The translations under genes were made by a program, and so were the position numbers. The notes beneath the pieces are model-generated. The model was not told where the DNA came from and ran no database searches. It saw nothing but the letters and a program-made list of their open reading frames with translations. A stretch of DNA of 64,000 nucleotides, from assembly GCF_028657905.1 (NCBI RefSeq), contig NZ_CP117781.1, positions 2,170,001-2,234,000 on the forward strand, read 5' to 3'. The stretch comes from Burkholderia sp. FERM BP-3421 (lineage in GTDB: Bacteria; Pseudomonadota; Gammaproteobacteria; Burkholderiales; Burkholderiaceae). The stretch's first letter is position 1. Each line of letters opens with the position of its first letter. This document shows positions 51,798 to 60,709 of this stretch, piece by piece.

Positions 51798-54700
51798 TCA
51801 ATACAACAGGCGGTAACGCGCGCCCAGTTCCTTCACCGACGTCGAATGGTTCGACGACGCCCCCTGGTACAGGCCGTACAGCAACACCTGATCGCCGCCG
51901 AACAGGCTGCCGACGAGGCCGACCTGCACCTGCCCGGACCAGCCCGCGCGCGAATCCCGCAGCGGGCCGCCCGAGAACATCGGCCGCCAGCCTTTCGAAT
52001 AGCCGTCCGGCAGGTCGTCGCCGAACGAGAACAGCAGCGCGCCCTGCGTGAAGGTCTGCGGCATGAACGCGGCCGCCGTCAACGGCGTGCCGGGCGGCAG
52101 CAGCACGGCGAGGCGCGCGCCCGGCGCGCCGTTCGCGCTGCGGTACTGGCCGTGCGAGAACACCGCGCGAATCGTGTAGTCCGGATAGTCGGACTTGATC
52201 TTGTAGCCCGCGCTCAGATCGATCAGATGCCCGTCGCCGAGCACCGAGCGGTCCTGGCCGCGGAACCGCGCGTATTCGTAGCGGCCGCTGCCGAACCAGT
52301 GCGGATCGAACGGGTAGTCGAGGCCCAGCGACGCGAGATCCTTCACGCCGCCGACCGTCAGCTGCGCGGTTTCGGTCGCGGGCTGGTTGTAGCCGGCCGC
52401 GTAGCGCAGCGTCAAGCCGCCGCCGAGCGACTGCCGGCCGTCGAGGCGCGCCGTCGTGAAGTCGCGCAGCGCATCGCGACGGCCGACCGTCAGTTGCTGG
52501 TCGCCGTCCATGCCCTGATGGCGATAGATCGCATCGAGCAGCCGCTCATGGCGCGGCACGCCCGGCAGCGCGCTCGCATCGGCGGTCTGGTCGCGCTCGC
52601 GGTAGCGCAGCTGCAGGCTTTGCGACGGCGTGAGGCGCACGCCGGCCGTGACCGTCTCCTCGTTGAAGCGCAGCGGCCCCTGGTCGCTGTAGCGCACCGC
52701 CACGTCGACCGACTGCGCATTCGACAACAGTCGCTCGCGTGCTTGCGCGTGCAACGAATCGTCGAGCGGCGTCCGCACCAGCGCGTCGTACGCCGTCGAT
52801 TGCGCATCGGTCAGCCGCCCGGTCAGCACTTGCGCGTCGATGCGGTTCTGGCGCGGGATCTGGTCGGGCAGCGTATCGAGCAGGCGCGTCAGCGTGACGG
52901 TGTCGCCCGCATCGACCGCCTGCTGCGCCTCCGCGTAGATCGGCCGCGCGCTGCGCACGACGTAGAGCCGCGTGAGCCATGCGCGTTCGAGGTCGGGCTC
53001 GCCCTGCGCCTGCGCCCAGGTCACCGCCGCCTCGCGCGCGATCGCCGAGTACAGTTGGCGCTCCTCGCGGATCGCCTGCCGGCGTTCGGGCGGCAGCAGC
53101 GCGAGAGCGTCGGACGCGGGCGGCGTCGACGGCGCGCCGTCGTCGTCGTCGGGACGATCCGCGCGCAGCATGTCGATCAATACCGCGCGCGCGCGATCGC
53201 CGTTGTCGAACAGCGTCGCGAGCGCCACCCGGCGGCCGCGCAGTTCGTCCGCCTCGGCCGCCGGCAGCGGCGCGGCGTCCGGCGGGCGACGGCGCGCCGC
53301 CAGAGCGAGCCACACCTGGCGACGGATACGCCACGCGTCGTCCGCGCGGCCGTCCTGTTCGAGCGCATCCGCGAAGACGAGCCGCCACAGCGGGCCGCGC
53401 GCGCCGTCCTCGCCCTGCCGGCGCAGGTAGTGCAGCGCCGCGCGACCGTCGCCGAGCCGCAGCCATGCCGCCACGGTGGGCGGCCACAGCGTCGAATCGG
53501 TCTGAGCATCGCGCGCGCGGCGTCGCAGTTCCGTCTGCAACTGCGCGTCGCTGCCGTGCTCGACCAGGTACCACAGCCAGCTCGTCTGGGCCTCCGCGCT
53601 GTCGGGCGCGAGCGCCAGCGCGCGTTCGAGATCGCGCCCGTAGGCCGCCGGCCGGCCGCGCTCGCGCTCGTATTGCGCGCGCGCCAGCAGGAAGGTCGCC
53701 GATTGCTCGGCCTCGGCGCGCCGTGCGTCGCTCAACGAGGCGAGCAGCGCGGCGCTGCGCGCCCAGGCATGCGCGCGCGCGTAGTAGTACAGCGCCTGCG
53801 TCAGCATCCGCACCGTGCCGCCGTGCCGATAGCCGTACTCCGCCACCCGGCCGGCATCGAGCGGCGAACGCTCGCTGAAGCTGATCATCGATTCGACGTC
53901 GTCGGTCCCGGCGTGGCCGCCCGCGAGCAGCGCGCGATAGCCCGCGCCCGCATCGCGCTCGCGTTGCCCCGACGCGCCCAGCATCGCGTAGAAACGCCAG
54001 AAATCGGTATCGCCCGGCGTCGCGGCGCCCTTCGCGTCGCGCAGCGCGGCAAGCGCTTCATCGAACTGCGTGCGCGCATACAGCAAGGTCGCGATGTGCA
54101 GCGCATAGCCGGCGTTCGGGCCGTATGCGCGTTCGAGATCGCGCCACGCGCGCAGCGCGAGATCGTCGTCGCCCTTGCGCTCCGCGACCTGCGCGTAGCG
54201 CTCGCGCGCCGCGCGGCCGAGCGGGCCGTCGAAGCGCGCGCGCAGGAAGCCCAGCGCGGCGTCGGGGTCGGCGTTGCGCTCGTAGGCGTTGACCACGTCG
54301 TCGATGCGCTTGAGGTCGCCCGGGTGCTGGCCCGCTTCGTAGAGCGTCACCGCGAGCAGCGCGGCCTGATCGTCCAGGCCGGGCGCGAGCCGGGCGACCT
54401 GCCGCCAATCGTTCGCGCCGCCCCGGGCCTGCGCCAGCGCGAGATAGTTGCGCAGCGCCACGTCCGGATGGTGGTTCCACTCGGCGACCTGCGCGAGCCG
54501 CTCGCGCCACGGGAGCGCCTGCGGATCGCGTTCGAGCGCGGTCTGCGCGATGCGCTCCGCGCCCGCGACGTCGCCGTTCGCGAGGAATACGCGGTAGGCG
54601 AGTTCGTAGTCGCCGGTCTGAGCTTTTTGTTTGGCGTTGGTTGCGTTGGTTGCGTTGGTTGCGTTGGTTGCGTTGGTTGCGTTGCCCGCGTTGCCCGCGT

Positions 54701-56168
54701 TGCCCGCGTTGCCCGCGTTGCCCGCGTTGCCCGCGTTGCCCGCGTTGCCCGCGTTGCCCGCGTTGCCCGCGTTGCCCGCGTTGCCCGCGTTGCCCGCGTT
54801 GCCCGCGTTGCCCGCGTTGCCCGCGTTGCCCGCGTTGCCCGCGTTGCCCGCGTTGCCCGCGTTGCCCGCGTTGCCCGCGTTGCCCGCGTTGCCCGCGTTG
54901 CCCGCGTTGCCCGCGTTGCCCGCGTTGCCCGCGTTGCCCGCGTTGCCCGCGTTGCCCGCGTTGCCCGCGTTGCCCGCGTTGCCCGCGTTGCCCGCGTTGC
55001 CCGCGTTGCCCGCGTTGCCCGCGTTGCCCGCGTTGCCCGCGTTGCCCGCGTTGATCCCCGTCGACGCACCTGCGCCACCCGCGCCCGGCGCGGCCGTCGT
55101 CGCCGCGATCCTCACGATCGACACCCCTCCGCCCCCGCGATCCGCCACGCCCGCCCCGCGCGGCTGCCCGCCGCCGCGATACCACGCGGCCCGCAGCCAC
55201 ACGCTCCGCGCCGTGCGCTGCGCCGCGACCCGGCCGTCATGTGGCGCCACCGCGCCCGGCCCGCCCGCCGCATACGCGGCAAGCCGCGTCCGCCCCTGCC
55301 TGCCCGCATCGCCCAGCACCTGCATCAGGCGCTTCACGTACTGCGCGGCCAGATCGGGCCGCCCCGCCGCCATCGCCAGATTCGACAGGAACCGCAACGT
55401 ATCCGGGTCGTCCGCCAGATCGCCCGCATGCGCCTGCGCCGCCGCCATCGCGCCCGGCAGCTCATTGCCCGCCTGCAACGCCTTCAACCCGGCGATGAAC
55501 GCCTCGCGCCGCGCCGCGCGCGTCGTCGCGCGCGCCTCCAGCGCGAACCACGCATCGGCGGCCGCGCGATACTCGCCCCCGCCCAGCCGCGTGGCCGCCA
55601 ATTCGGCGAGCCACGCCGACGCATGCGCGGGATCATCCGTCACGAGCCGCGCATAGAAGCGCGCCGCGAGCGCATCGTCGCCCAGGCCGCGCGCCTGCCC
55701 CGCCAGCGATTTGAGCGCGTCGACGTCCCATTCGACTCGATCGGCCTCGCGCAGCAGCGCATCGAGTTCGCGCAGCGGCGCGGCGCGCGCGGGATCGCGC
55801 GGCGCGAGCGTATACAGCCGGCGCTGCGCGAGCGCGAGCCGGATCACCAGCGCGCGCCGCCGCGCCGCCGGATCGGTCGAGATCTTCAGTCGCTCCAGCA
55901 TGCGCTCCGCGTCCGCGAGCCGCTCCCCGCTCAGATAGGCGCGGGTCAGCGCGGCCTGGACGTCCGGATTGCCCGGATCGATGCGCAGCCAGGCCTCCAG
56001 ATACGCGACCGTCAGGCCGTCGACGCGGCCGGCCGCGAGCAGCCGCGCCTCCAGCGCGCCGCGCGGATAGGCGAAACCGAGCAGCACGCCCAGCAGCGCG
56101 CCGAGCGCGAGGATCGCGGGCAGCGTGAAGAAGCGCTGGCGTTCAGCGGTCGCAGACGACGTCGACAT
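51798..56168 (-). CDS. pelB: PelB, outer-membrane porin and TPR protein with Gly-Asn-Ala repeat insertion
   Basis: A 1456-residue export protein. A membrane helix is at residues 15-35, then a TPR superhelix fills the periplasmic region, and the C-terminal 400 residues form the beta-barrel (from about SVDVAVRYSDQGPLRFNEET to the final ARYRLLY). P. aeruginosa PelB is about 1190 residues; most of the difference is an insertion after residue 290. It comprises about 80 Gly/Ala/Arg-rich residues and then 46 tripeptides (residues 374-511): 41 Gly-Asn-Ala and 5 Thr-Asn-Ala. The insertion falls between YVKRLMQV and YELAYRVFLANG, that is, between TPR helices. It starts 26 bases inside the end of pelA. 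Confidence 0.93.
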   Translation of the reverse strand: MSTSSATAERQRFFTLPAILALGALLGVLLGFAYPRGALEARLLAAGRVDGLTVAYLEAWLRIDPGNPDVQAALTRAYLSGERLADAERMLERLKISTDPAARRRALVIRLALAQRRLYTLAPRDPARAAPLRELDALLREADRVEWDVDALKSLAGQARGLGDDALAARFYARLVTDDPAHASAWLAELAATRLGGGEYRAAADAWFALEARATTRAARREAFIAGLKALQAGNELPGAMAAAQAHAGDLADDPDTLRFLSNLAMAAGRPDLAAQYVKRLMQVLGDAGRQGRTRLAAYAAGGPGAVAPHDGRVAAQRTARSVWLRAAWYRGGGQPRGAGVADRGGGGVSIVRIAATTAAPGAGGAGASTGINAGNAGNAGNAGNAGNAGNAGNAGNAGNAGNAGNAGNAGNAGNAGNAGNAGNAGNAGNAGNAGNAGNAGNAGNAGNAGNAGNAGNAGNAGNAGNAGNAGNAGNAGNAGNAGNAGNAGNAGNAGNATNATNATNATNATNAKQKAQTGDYELAYRVFLANGDVAGAERIAQTALERDPQALPWRERLAQVAEWNHHPDVALRNYLALAQARGGANDWRQVARLAPGLDDQAALLAVTLYEAGQHPGDLKRIDDVVNAYERNADPDAALGFLRARFDGPLGRAARERYAQVAERKGDDDLALRAWRDLERAYGPNAGYALHIATLLYARTQFDEALAALRDAKGAATPGDTDFWRFYAMLGASGQRERDAGAGYRALLAGGHAGTDDVESMISFSERSPLDAGRVAEYGYRHGGTVRMLTQALYYYARAHAWARSAALLASLSDARRAEAEQSATFLLARAQYERERGRPAAYGRDLERALALAPDSAEAQTSWLWYLVEHGSDAQLQTELRRRARDAQTDSTLWPPTVAAWLRLGDGRAALHYLRRQGEDGARGPLWRLVFADALEQDGRADDAWRIRRQVWLALAARRRPPDAAPLPAAEADELRGRRVALATLFDNGDRARAVLIDMLRADRPDDDDGAPSTPPASDALALLPPERRQAIREERQLYSAIAREAAVTWAQAQGEPDLERAWLTRLYVVRSARPIYAEAQQAVDAGDTVTLTRLLDTLPDQIPRQNRIDAQVLTGRLTDAQSTAYDALVRTPLDDSLHAQARERLLSNAQSVDVAVRYSDQGPLRFNEETVTAGVRLTPSQSLQLRYRERDQTADASALPGVPRHERLLDAIYRHQGMDGDQQLTVGRRDALRDFTTARLDGRQSLGGGLTLRYAAGYNQPATETAQLTVGGVKDLASLGLDYPFDPHWFGSGRYEYARFRGQDRSVLGDGHLIDLSAGYKIKSDYPDYTIRAVFSHGQYRSANGAPGARLAVLLPPGTPLTAAAFMPQTFTQGALLFSFGDDLPDGYSKGWRPMFSGGPLRDSRAGWSGQVQVGLVGSLFGGDQVLLYGLYQGASSNHSTSVKELGARYRLLY
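54636..55049. repeat. 46-copy 9-bp minisatellite inside pelB
   Basis: Plus-strand reading: five copies of GTTGGTTGC (54636-54680) and then 41 copies of GTTGCCCGC (54681-55049), without interruption. In the pelB frame (minus strand) the units encode Thr-Asn-Ala and Gly-Asn-Ala. A 9-base unit changes by whole codons, so length variation keeps pelB in frame. The purity of the array suggests recent expansion. Confidence 0.97.
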
Positions 56169-59055
56169 GCAGGCGGTAGGCAGTGGAGGAAAGCGGACGC
56201 TGGCTCACGCGGCATGCGCCGGCGTCGGCGACGCGAAAGCGCGGCGCGACGGTCGAGCGCAGGTCGAACGAGAAGCCGCGCGCGCTGCGTTCGAAGTGTT
56301 CGAGCTCGCCGTTCGCATCGGCGAGGTACGGCACGTGCGGCGCGCGCGCGGCGTCGACCACCGTGAAGCGCGCGGCGGCGCCCGTCAGGTGCACGTAGGT
56401 GCCGCCCGGCCCCGGCGCGTAGCCGGCCACCCCGGTCGCGCCGCGCAGGTCGGGCGCCTTGCCCGCCGGCAGGCGCACCGTGCGCAGCGCGCCGCCGCCG
56501 CGCACCACCCAGGCGTCGCCGTCGCGCGCCACGCTCATGTCGAGCGAATCGAGCACCTTGCGCGCATAGTCCGACGCGAACAGCGGCATCACCGGCTGCG
56601 CGAGCACGGCCTTGAAAATCAGTTCGAGCGCCTTCATCGACGCGAGCTTGGTGCCCGAGAACATGTGGTAGTAGATGTCCATCGGCTTGAAGCGCAACGG
56701 CCGGTCGGTCATCTCGAAGGTTTCGAGCACGCGCGTGAAGCCGTAGAACGGGCCATGCCACAGGTCGGTGTACAACTCCTCGTTCTGGTTCGGCGCGAAC
56801 ACCTGGTAATAGCCGTCCTTCATCACGCCGAGCGGCGCGATCGCGGTCCAGCTCGGGTAGCTCTTCGTGATCAGCGTGTCGCCGCCGTTCATGTTCAGCA
56901 CGCCCGCCCGGTAGGCCGCCTTCAGCACCGGCGACGGCACCTGGCAATCGCCGCTCCACAGCACCATCCGCACCGGCTTCGCGGCCGGCGCGACGGTGCG
57001 GTTCAGGTAGTCGATCGAGCCGCCGACTTCGCGTTCGTAGTTGAAGCGGTAACCCGGGATATCGATCGACAGCCCACTCGCATGCGCGCCGCCGCCGCCC
57101 TCGGTGACCGTATCCTTGTCGTCCGAGACGCCGAGCCCCGTCACCCGCATCCATTGCAGCGGATGCGTATAGGTATGCGTGGCGACCTCGACGTTCGGCA
57201 GCGCGAAGATCTTCGCGCCCAGCGCGCGCAGGTGCGGCGAGAACGCGCGATACGGTCCGTCGTCGGACACCTCCCCCTCGATCAGCGAGGCCGTGGTCGG
57301 CATCCCCGAATCGCGCAGCAGCCGGTACAGCATGTCGCCCGAATACAGCGGCACGGCGGGGTTCTCGGGCAGGCCGGCCTGGGCGAACTCCGCGCGCGAG
57401 GCGAAGCCGTCGCCGTCGATGTGCGACATCAGCAGCCGACGGCCGTTGCCGGTCGTGGTGTCGGGCACCGGCATGTCGTCCGGCAGGCGCAGCGCGGCCC
57501 GCAGGAACGCGAGCGGCTGCGTGACCCAGCGGGCCTGATTGATCCCGCCGAGCTGATACACGCCGAACGGCCGCATCACGTAGCCGCCCCACGGCGTCAG
57601 CGCCGCGCCGTCGATCTCGACGCCGCCCGCGCGCAGGCGCAGCAGCGACCGGCTGCGCGCGCCGACCCGCACCGCCGTGTAGTCGTGCGGATCGGCGCGC
57701 GGCTTCATCTCGAACCCCATCAGCGCCGGGTCATAGGACGCGACGTCGAGCCGCGCGCCCGCCGGGATCCCGTCGACCACCTCGAGATCGAGCTTGCGCG
57801 CGAACGGCGCATCGAGCGGCGTGCCGAACGACGCGAGCATCGCGATCGGAACGTCCGCGTCGATCTGCGCGCCGAGCCATTCGCGATAGGCGCGGCCGCG
57901 CGGCACGTCGTTGTCGAGCCACAGCACGATGCCCGCGTAGCGGTCCGCGAGCGGGCCGGCGGGCAGCGGCGCGCGCGCGTCCGCGTAATCGACGAGGTAG
58001 CCGAGATAACCGAGCGGCATGGCCAGGTAGCGCACCCCGGGCGACACGTTCAGGTCAGTGCGCGCGGGCGGGTCCTGCACCACGAGGATCCGGCGCGGCA
58101 GCGGCGCGCTCGCGCCGCGGCCCATCGTCGCGAGCGCGCCGTCGGTCACGAACGGCACGAGGCCGTCCGCGTGAATCCGCGTGATCGCGTCGCTGGCGCA
58201 CGTGCGGTCGGCGGGCGGGCAATAGTCGATCGACACCACCGGCACGTTGTACTGCGTGCGGATCGTGCGCGCCTGCGCGAGCAGCCAGGCGCGATCGGCT
58301 TCCGGCACCGCCGTGTAGCGCTGCCGCGCCTGATTCCAGCCGCGGTACAGCGACTCGAACGCCACCGCGTAGACAAGCCCGTGCACCGCCGGCAGGATCT
58401 CGAAGCCGCGGTTGAAGATCAGCTTGGCCTCGGGATAGCGCGCGTGGATCGCGCGGATCACCGCGACGAGGCCGGCCTGCTGGCGGGCGCGCGCGTCGTC
58501 GGTGTGCGCGGCGAGTTGCCAGGCGTCGAGCGTGTCGAGGAAGAAGCCGCGATAGCCCTTGTCCCACAGCGGCCGGATCACGTGCTCGACGAAGAACGCG
58601 GGCCACTCGGGCCGGCTCTGATCGACCACTCGCGAAGCCCACGCCTCGTTGCTGCCGAGCAGCCACGACTTGGGCAGATCCGCATAATAGGCGCGCGACG
58701 GCTGCACTTCGCCGACGCTCGCGTACGCGAACCAGGTGGTGTGCGGAAGGACATGCGCGCGCGGGTCGAAGCCGCTGTCCGGCTCGACCACGGCGACATC
58801 GTAGGCGGACAACAATTCGACCGGCGGCTGCGCGCCGTAGTACAGCGCGAACGAGGGCTGGGCGGGCGACGGCGCCTCGTCCGCCCACGCGGGCCGGGCA
58901 GCGGTCAGGCCGAGCCACGCGAACGCGCAGGCGATCAGCCAGACCGCCCCCGCGCGCGCGCGCCGCCCGGCTGCCGATATGCACCGTCGCTCCAGGTATC
59001 CGGAGGATCGCGGCGGGCACGGGTCGGCAACGGAACAGCGGCGTCTTCTTGTCAT
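56143..59055 (-). CDS. pelA: PelA, periplasmic Pel hydrolase and deacetylase
   Basis: A 970-residue secreted protein. The signal/anchor region is at residues 30-58 (ends ARPAWA). An N-terminal glycoside-hydrolase domain (about 65-320, GH166/GH114-like; VAVVEPDSGF and VAFESLYRGW hold the likely acidic catalytic residues) cuts alpha-1,4-GalNAc polymer. A polysaccharide deacetylase domain has the metal motif SHIDGDGF (about 541-548) and HTYTH (about 626-630), and a C-terminal carbohydrate-binding-type region ends the protein. It is the first gene of pelABCDEFG. Confidence 0.94.
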   Translation of the reverse strand: MTRRRRCSVADPCPPRSSGYLERRCISAAGRRARAGAVWLIACAFAWLGLTAARPAWADEAPSPAQPSFALYYGAQPPVELLSAYDVAVVEPDSGFDPRAHVLPHTTWFAYASVGEVQPSRAYYADLPKSWLLGSNEAWASRVVDQSRPEWPAFFVEHVIRPLWDKGYRGFFLDTLDAWQLAAHTDDARARQQAGLVAVIRAIHARYPEAKLIFNRGFEILPAVHGLVYAVAFESLYRGWNQARQRYTAVPEADRAWLLAQARTIRTQYNVPVVSIDYCPPADRTCASDAITRIHADGLVPFVTDGALATMGRGASAPLPRRILVVQDPPARTDLNVSPGVRYLAMPLGYLGYLVDYADARAPLPAGPLADRYAGIVLWLDNDVPRGRAYREWLGAQIDADVPIAMLASFGTPLDAPFARKLDLEVVDGIPAGARLDVASYDPALMGFEMKPRADPHDYTAVRVGARSRSLLRLRAGGVEIDGAALTPWGGYVMRPFGVYQLGGINQARWVTQPLAFLRAALRLPDDMPVPDTTTGNGRRLLMSHIDGDGFASRAEFAQAGLPENPAVPLYSGDMLYRLLRDSGMPTTASLIEGEVSDDGPYRAFSPHLRALGAKIFALPNVEVATHTYTHPLQWMRVTGLGVSDDKDTVTEGGGGAHASGLSIDIPGYRFNYEREVGGSIDYLNRTVAPAAKPVRMVLWSGDCQVPSPVLKAAYRAGVLNMNGGDTLITKSYPSWTAIAPLGVMKDGYYQVFAPNQNEELYTDLWHGPFYGFTRVLETFEMTDRPLRFKPMDIYYHMFSGTKLASMKALELIFKAVLAQPVMPLFASDYARKVLDSLDMSVARDGDAWVVRGGGALRTVRLPAGKAPDLRGATGVAGYAPGPGGTYVHLTGAAARFTVVDAARAPHVPYLADANGELEHFERSARGFSFDLRSTVAPRFRVADAGACRVSQRPLSSTAYRLHVDVVCDR

Positions 59056-59124
59056 TCTTCACGTGCTGCGCTGGCAGTCGGTCCCGCGCTGCGACCACAA
59101 CGCCCGCTATGATGAGATAGGGCG

Positions 59125-59153
59125 ATTGTAGTCAAACCTCAGCGGCACGCAAA
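59125..59153 (-). promoter_or_regulatory. Possible pel operon promoter
   Basis: On the minus strand, TACAAT (59130-59125) is a good -10 hexamer (five of six), with a weak -35 TTTGCG (59153-59148) 17 bases upstream. It is about 70 bases before the pelA start. A weak -35 would suit activator control. I see no FleQ-type site that I can name with confidence. Confidence 0.35.
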
Positions 59154-59321
59154 TCGAATCGCCGATTAATCATGCATGGCGCAAACGCCGGAAAAATCGG
59201 CCGTCCGTCGACGTCGTCGGGCATGCCGGCCGCTCGCCCGCGCCGCATGGCCGAAGCACCTCGACCGCCCGCGCCGATACGCGCTCGCGCACCTGCGCGT
59301 CAGCCCGCCGCGCAGGCGGTT

Positions 59322-59681
59322 TCATGCAGACGCAGCCACACGACACGCCCTGCGCCGTCGCGCGCGAACACCGCCGTCGAGCGGCAGCGTGGCCTGCCCG
59401 GCCGCATCGGCCTGGTGCTCGCGATCACCGACCACGGCGCGTCCGTCGCCCTGCCCGATCAGTTCCAGTTCGTCGATCACGGCGCCCCGCGCCTGTGCAA
59501 AAAAAGCCGTCAGCGCGGTGAAATCCAGGCGCGCCCCTGCCAGCGTCACCATCGAGTAAGCGGGCGAGAAACGCGCGCGCAGCGTCGGCAAATGCCCGGC
59601 CGGCGCTTCGCCGGACAGCCAGCGTTCGATCTCCACGTGCGCGTCGCGCACTTCATCGAAAAACGGATTGGATTCCGTCAT
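59322..59681 (-). CDS. NTF2-like (DUF4440-type) protein with C-terminal frameshift
   Basis: A small NTF2-fold protein. MTESNPFFDEVRDAHVEIER and FSPAYSMVTLAGARLDFTAL are typical of the family, and the first 95 residues are good. The current frame then ends in an Arg-rich tail, while another frame continues with VFARDGAGRVVWLRLHETAC and a stop at 59300, a sensible end for this fold. So there is an apparent frameshift near 59375-59385, real or a sequence error; the repaired gene would be 59300-59681. It lies just downstream of the MFS remnant and may once have been in one operon with it. Function unknown. Confidence 0.65.
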   Translation of the reverse strand: MTESNPFFDEVRDAHVEIERWLSGEAPAGHLPTLRARFSPAYSMVTLAGARLDFTALTAFFAQARGAVIDELELIGQGDGRAVVGDREHQADAAGQATLPLDGGVRARRRRACRVAASA

Positions 59682-59708
59682 GAAACATTTCCTCTCAGCG
59701 TGTCGGCA

Positions 59709-60150
59709 TCAAGCAACGATCGCGTCGCCGCGCAGCAGACGCCCGGTGTGCGCGCTCGACAGCCGCGCGATCAGCGGCAACGGCAGCAGGGTCAGCGCGG
59801 CCGCGACGAGCAGGCACGCGCGATAGACCGGCAGGGCCGCCGCCCCATCGTCGGATCCGGTTCCCGTTCCGGCCAGCCATGCATTGAGCGTGCTGCCGAG
59901 CACGGCGACGCCCAGGCAGAAGCCGAGCTGGCGATTGACGTTCCACAGCGCGCCCGCCTGCCCGAGCCGCGCGGGCGGCACGTCGAGAAACGCGACGCTT
60001 TGCGCGGCGCTTGAACACCGGCTGCCGCGGAAGCCCAGCACCGCGTAGGCCAGCGCCAGCCCGCCGTCGTGCCCGGCGGACCACGGTGCGGCGAGCATCA
60101 GGATGCCCGCGCACTCGATCAGCACGCCCGCGGCGAGCAGGCGTTTCGGC
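59709..60150 (-). pseudogene. MFS transporter, 3' half only
   Basis: About 145 residues match the C-terminal part of a drug/proton antiporter of the MFS type: KRLLAAGVLIECAGILMLAA, then SSAAQSVAFLDVPPARLGQA and LWNVNRQLGFCLGVAVLGST are characteristic. The first eight or so helices are missing. Upstream of residue G-P-K-R the reading continues into antisense of a LysR gene end, so the break is at about 60140-60155. The gene cannot make a working transporter. Confidence 0.8.
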
Positions 60151-60291
60151 CCGGTGCGCGCGTGGCTCGATTTCCTCAAGGCGCGTCTGGCGGTGCGGGA
60201 CGGCGGCGCGCCGGCCGCGCGTGTGACTGACGCGGGTTCGATTGACGCACCCGTGCCGGTCGTCAAGCCGCGTCGCGCACGGACGCGCTAA
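60151..60291 (+). pseudogene. LysR-family regulator, 3' end only
   Basis: VRAWLDFLKARLAVRDGG on the plus strand is the usual last helix of a LysR effector domain, followed by a Pro/Arg-rich tail and a TAA at 60289-60291. The rest of the regulator is missing; its place is taken by the MFS remnant. Two further mutated copies of this end (stops at 60436 and 60581) follow in tandem. Confidence 0.68.
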
Positions 60292-60582
60292 GCACAAGGT
60301 GCGCGCGCGGCTCGATGTCCTCAAGGCGCATCCGGCCGCGCGGGACGGCGGCGCGCCGGCCGCGCGCGTGCCTGGCGCGGGTTCGATTGACGCACCCGTG
60401 CCGGTCGTCAAGCCGCGTCGCGCACGGACGCGCTAAGCACAAGGTGCGCGCGTGGCTCGATGTCCTCAAGGCGCATCCGGCCGCGCGGGACGGCGGCGCG
60501 CCGGCCGCGCGCGTGACTGGCGCGGGTTCGATTGACGCACCCATGCCGGTCGTCAAGCCGCGTCGCGCACGGACGCGCTAAG
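60154..60582. repeat. Three tandem copies of a 145-bp unit
   Basis: Copies begin at 60154, 60299 and 60444 (period exactly 145); the last ends at about 60582. They differ at a few positions: copies 2 and 3 share changes in CTCAAGGCGCATCCGGCCGC against copy 1. Each contains the LysR C-terminal helix and ends in GGACGCGCTAA. The array continues the scar between the MFS and LysR remnants. The 125 bases after it lead to the next gene and hold nothing else. Confidence 0.95.
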
Positions 60583-60709
60583 ATCCTGCTCGGCCTCGCC
60601 GTCCGGCTGTGCTGATCGGCCTCGCGCCACAAAGCCCCACGCGCGCGGCCGCCCGCTCGATCCTCGCCCCATGCGACCCAGATTCGACCAACGACAGGGA
60701 GGCTTCACC

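Noticed and set aside
54636..55049. CRISPR array
   Set aside because: The 9-bp unit repeats without spacers and is in frame inside pelB; there are no cas genes in the window.
51600..56366. Plus-strand open frame of about 1590 codons opposite pelB, including an Ala-Arg-Val repeat
   Set aside because: It is the antisense of pelB and its minisatellite; the only real protein features (TPR, beta-barrel) are on the minus strand.
60103..60581. Three small plus-strand ORFs ending PRRARTR that could look like small protein genes
   Set aside because: They are the repeated 3' end of a LysR gene; the starts lie in antisense or junction sequence without ribosome-binding sites.
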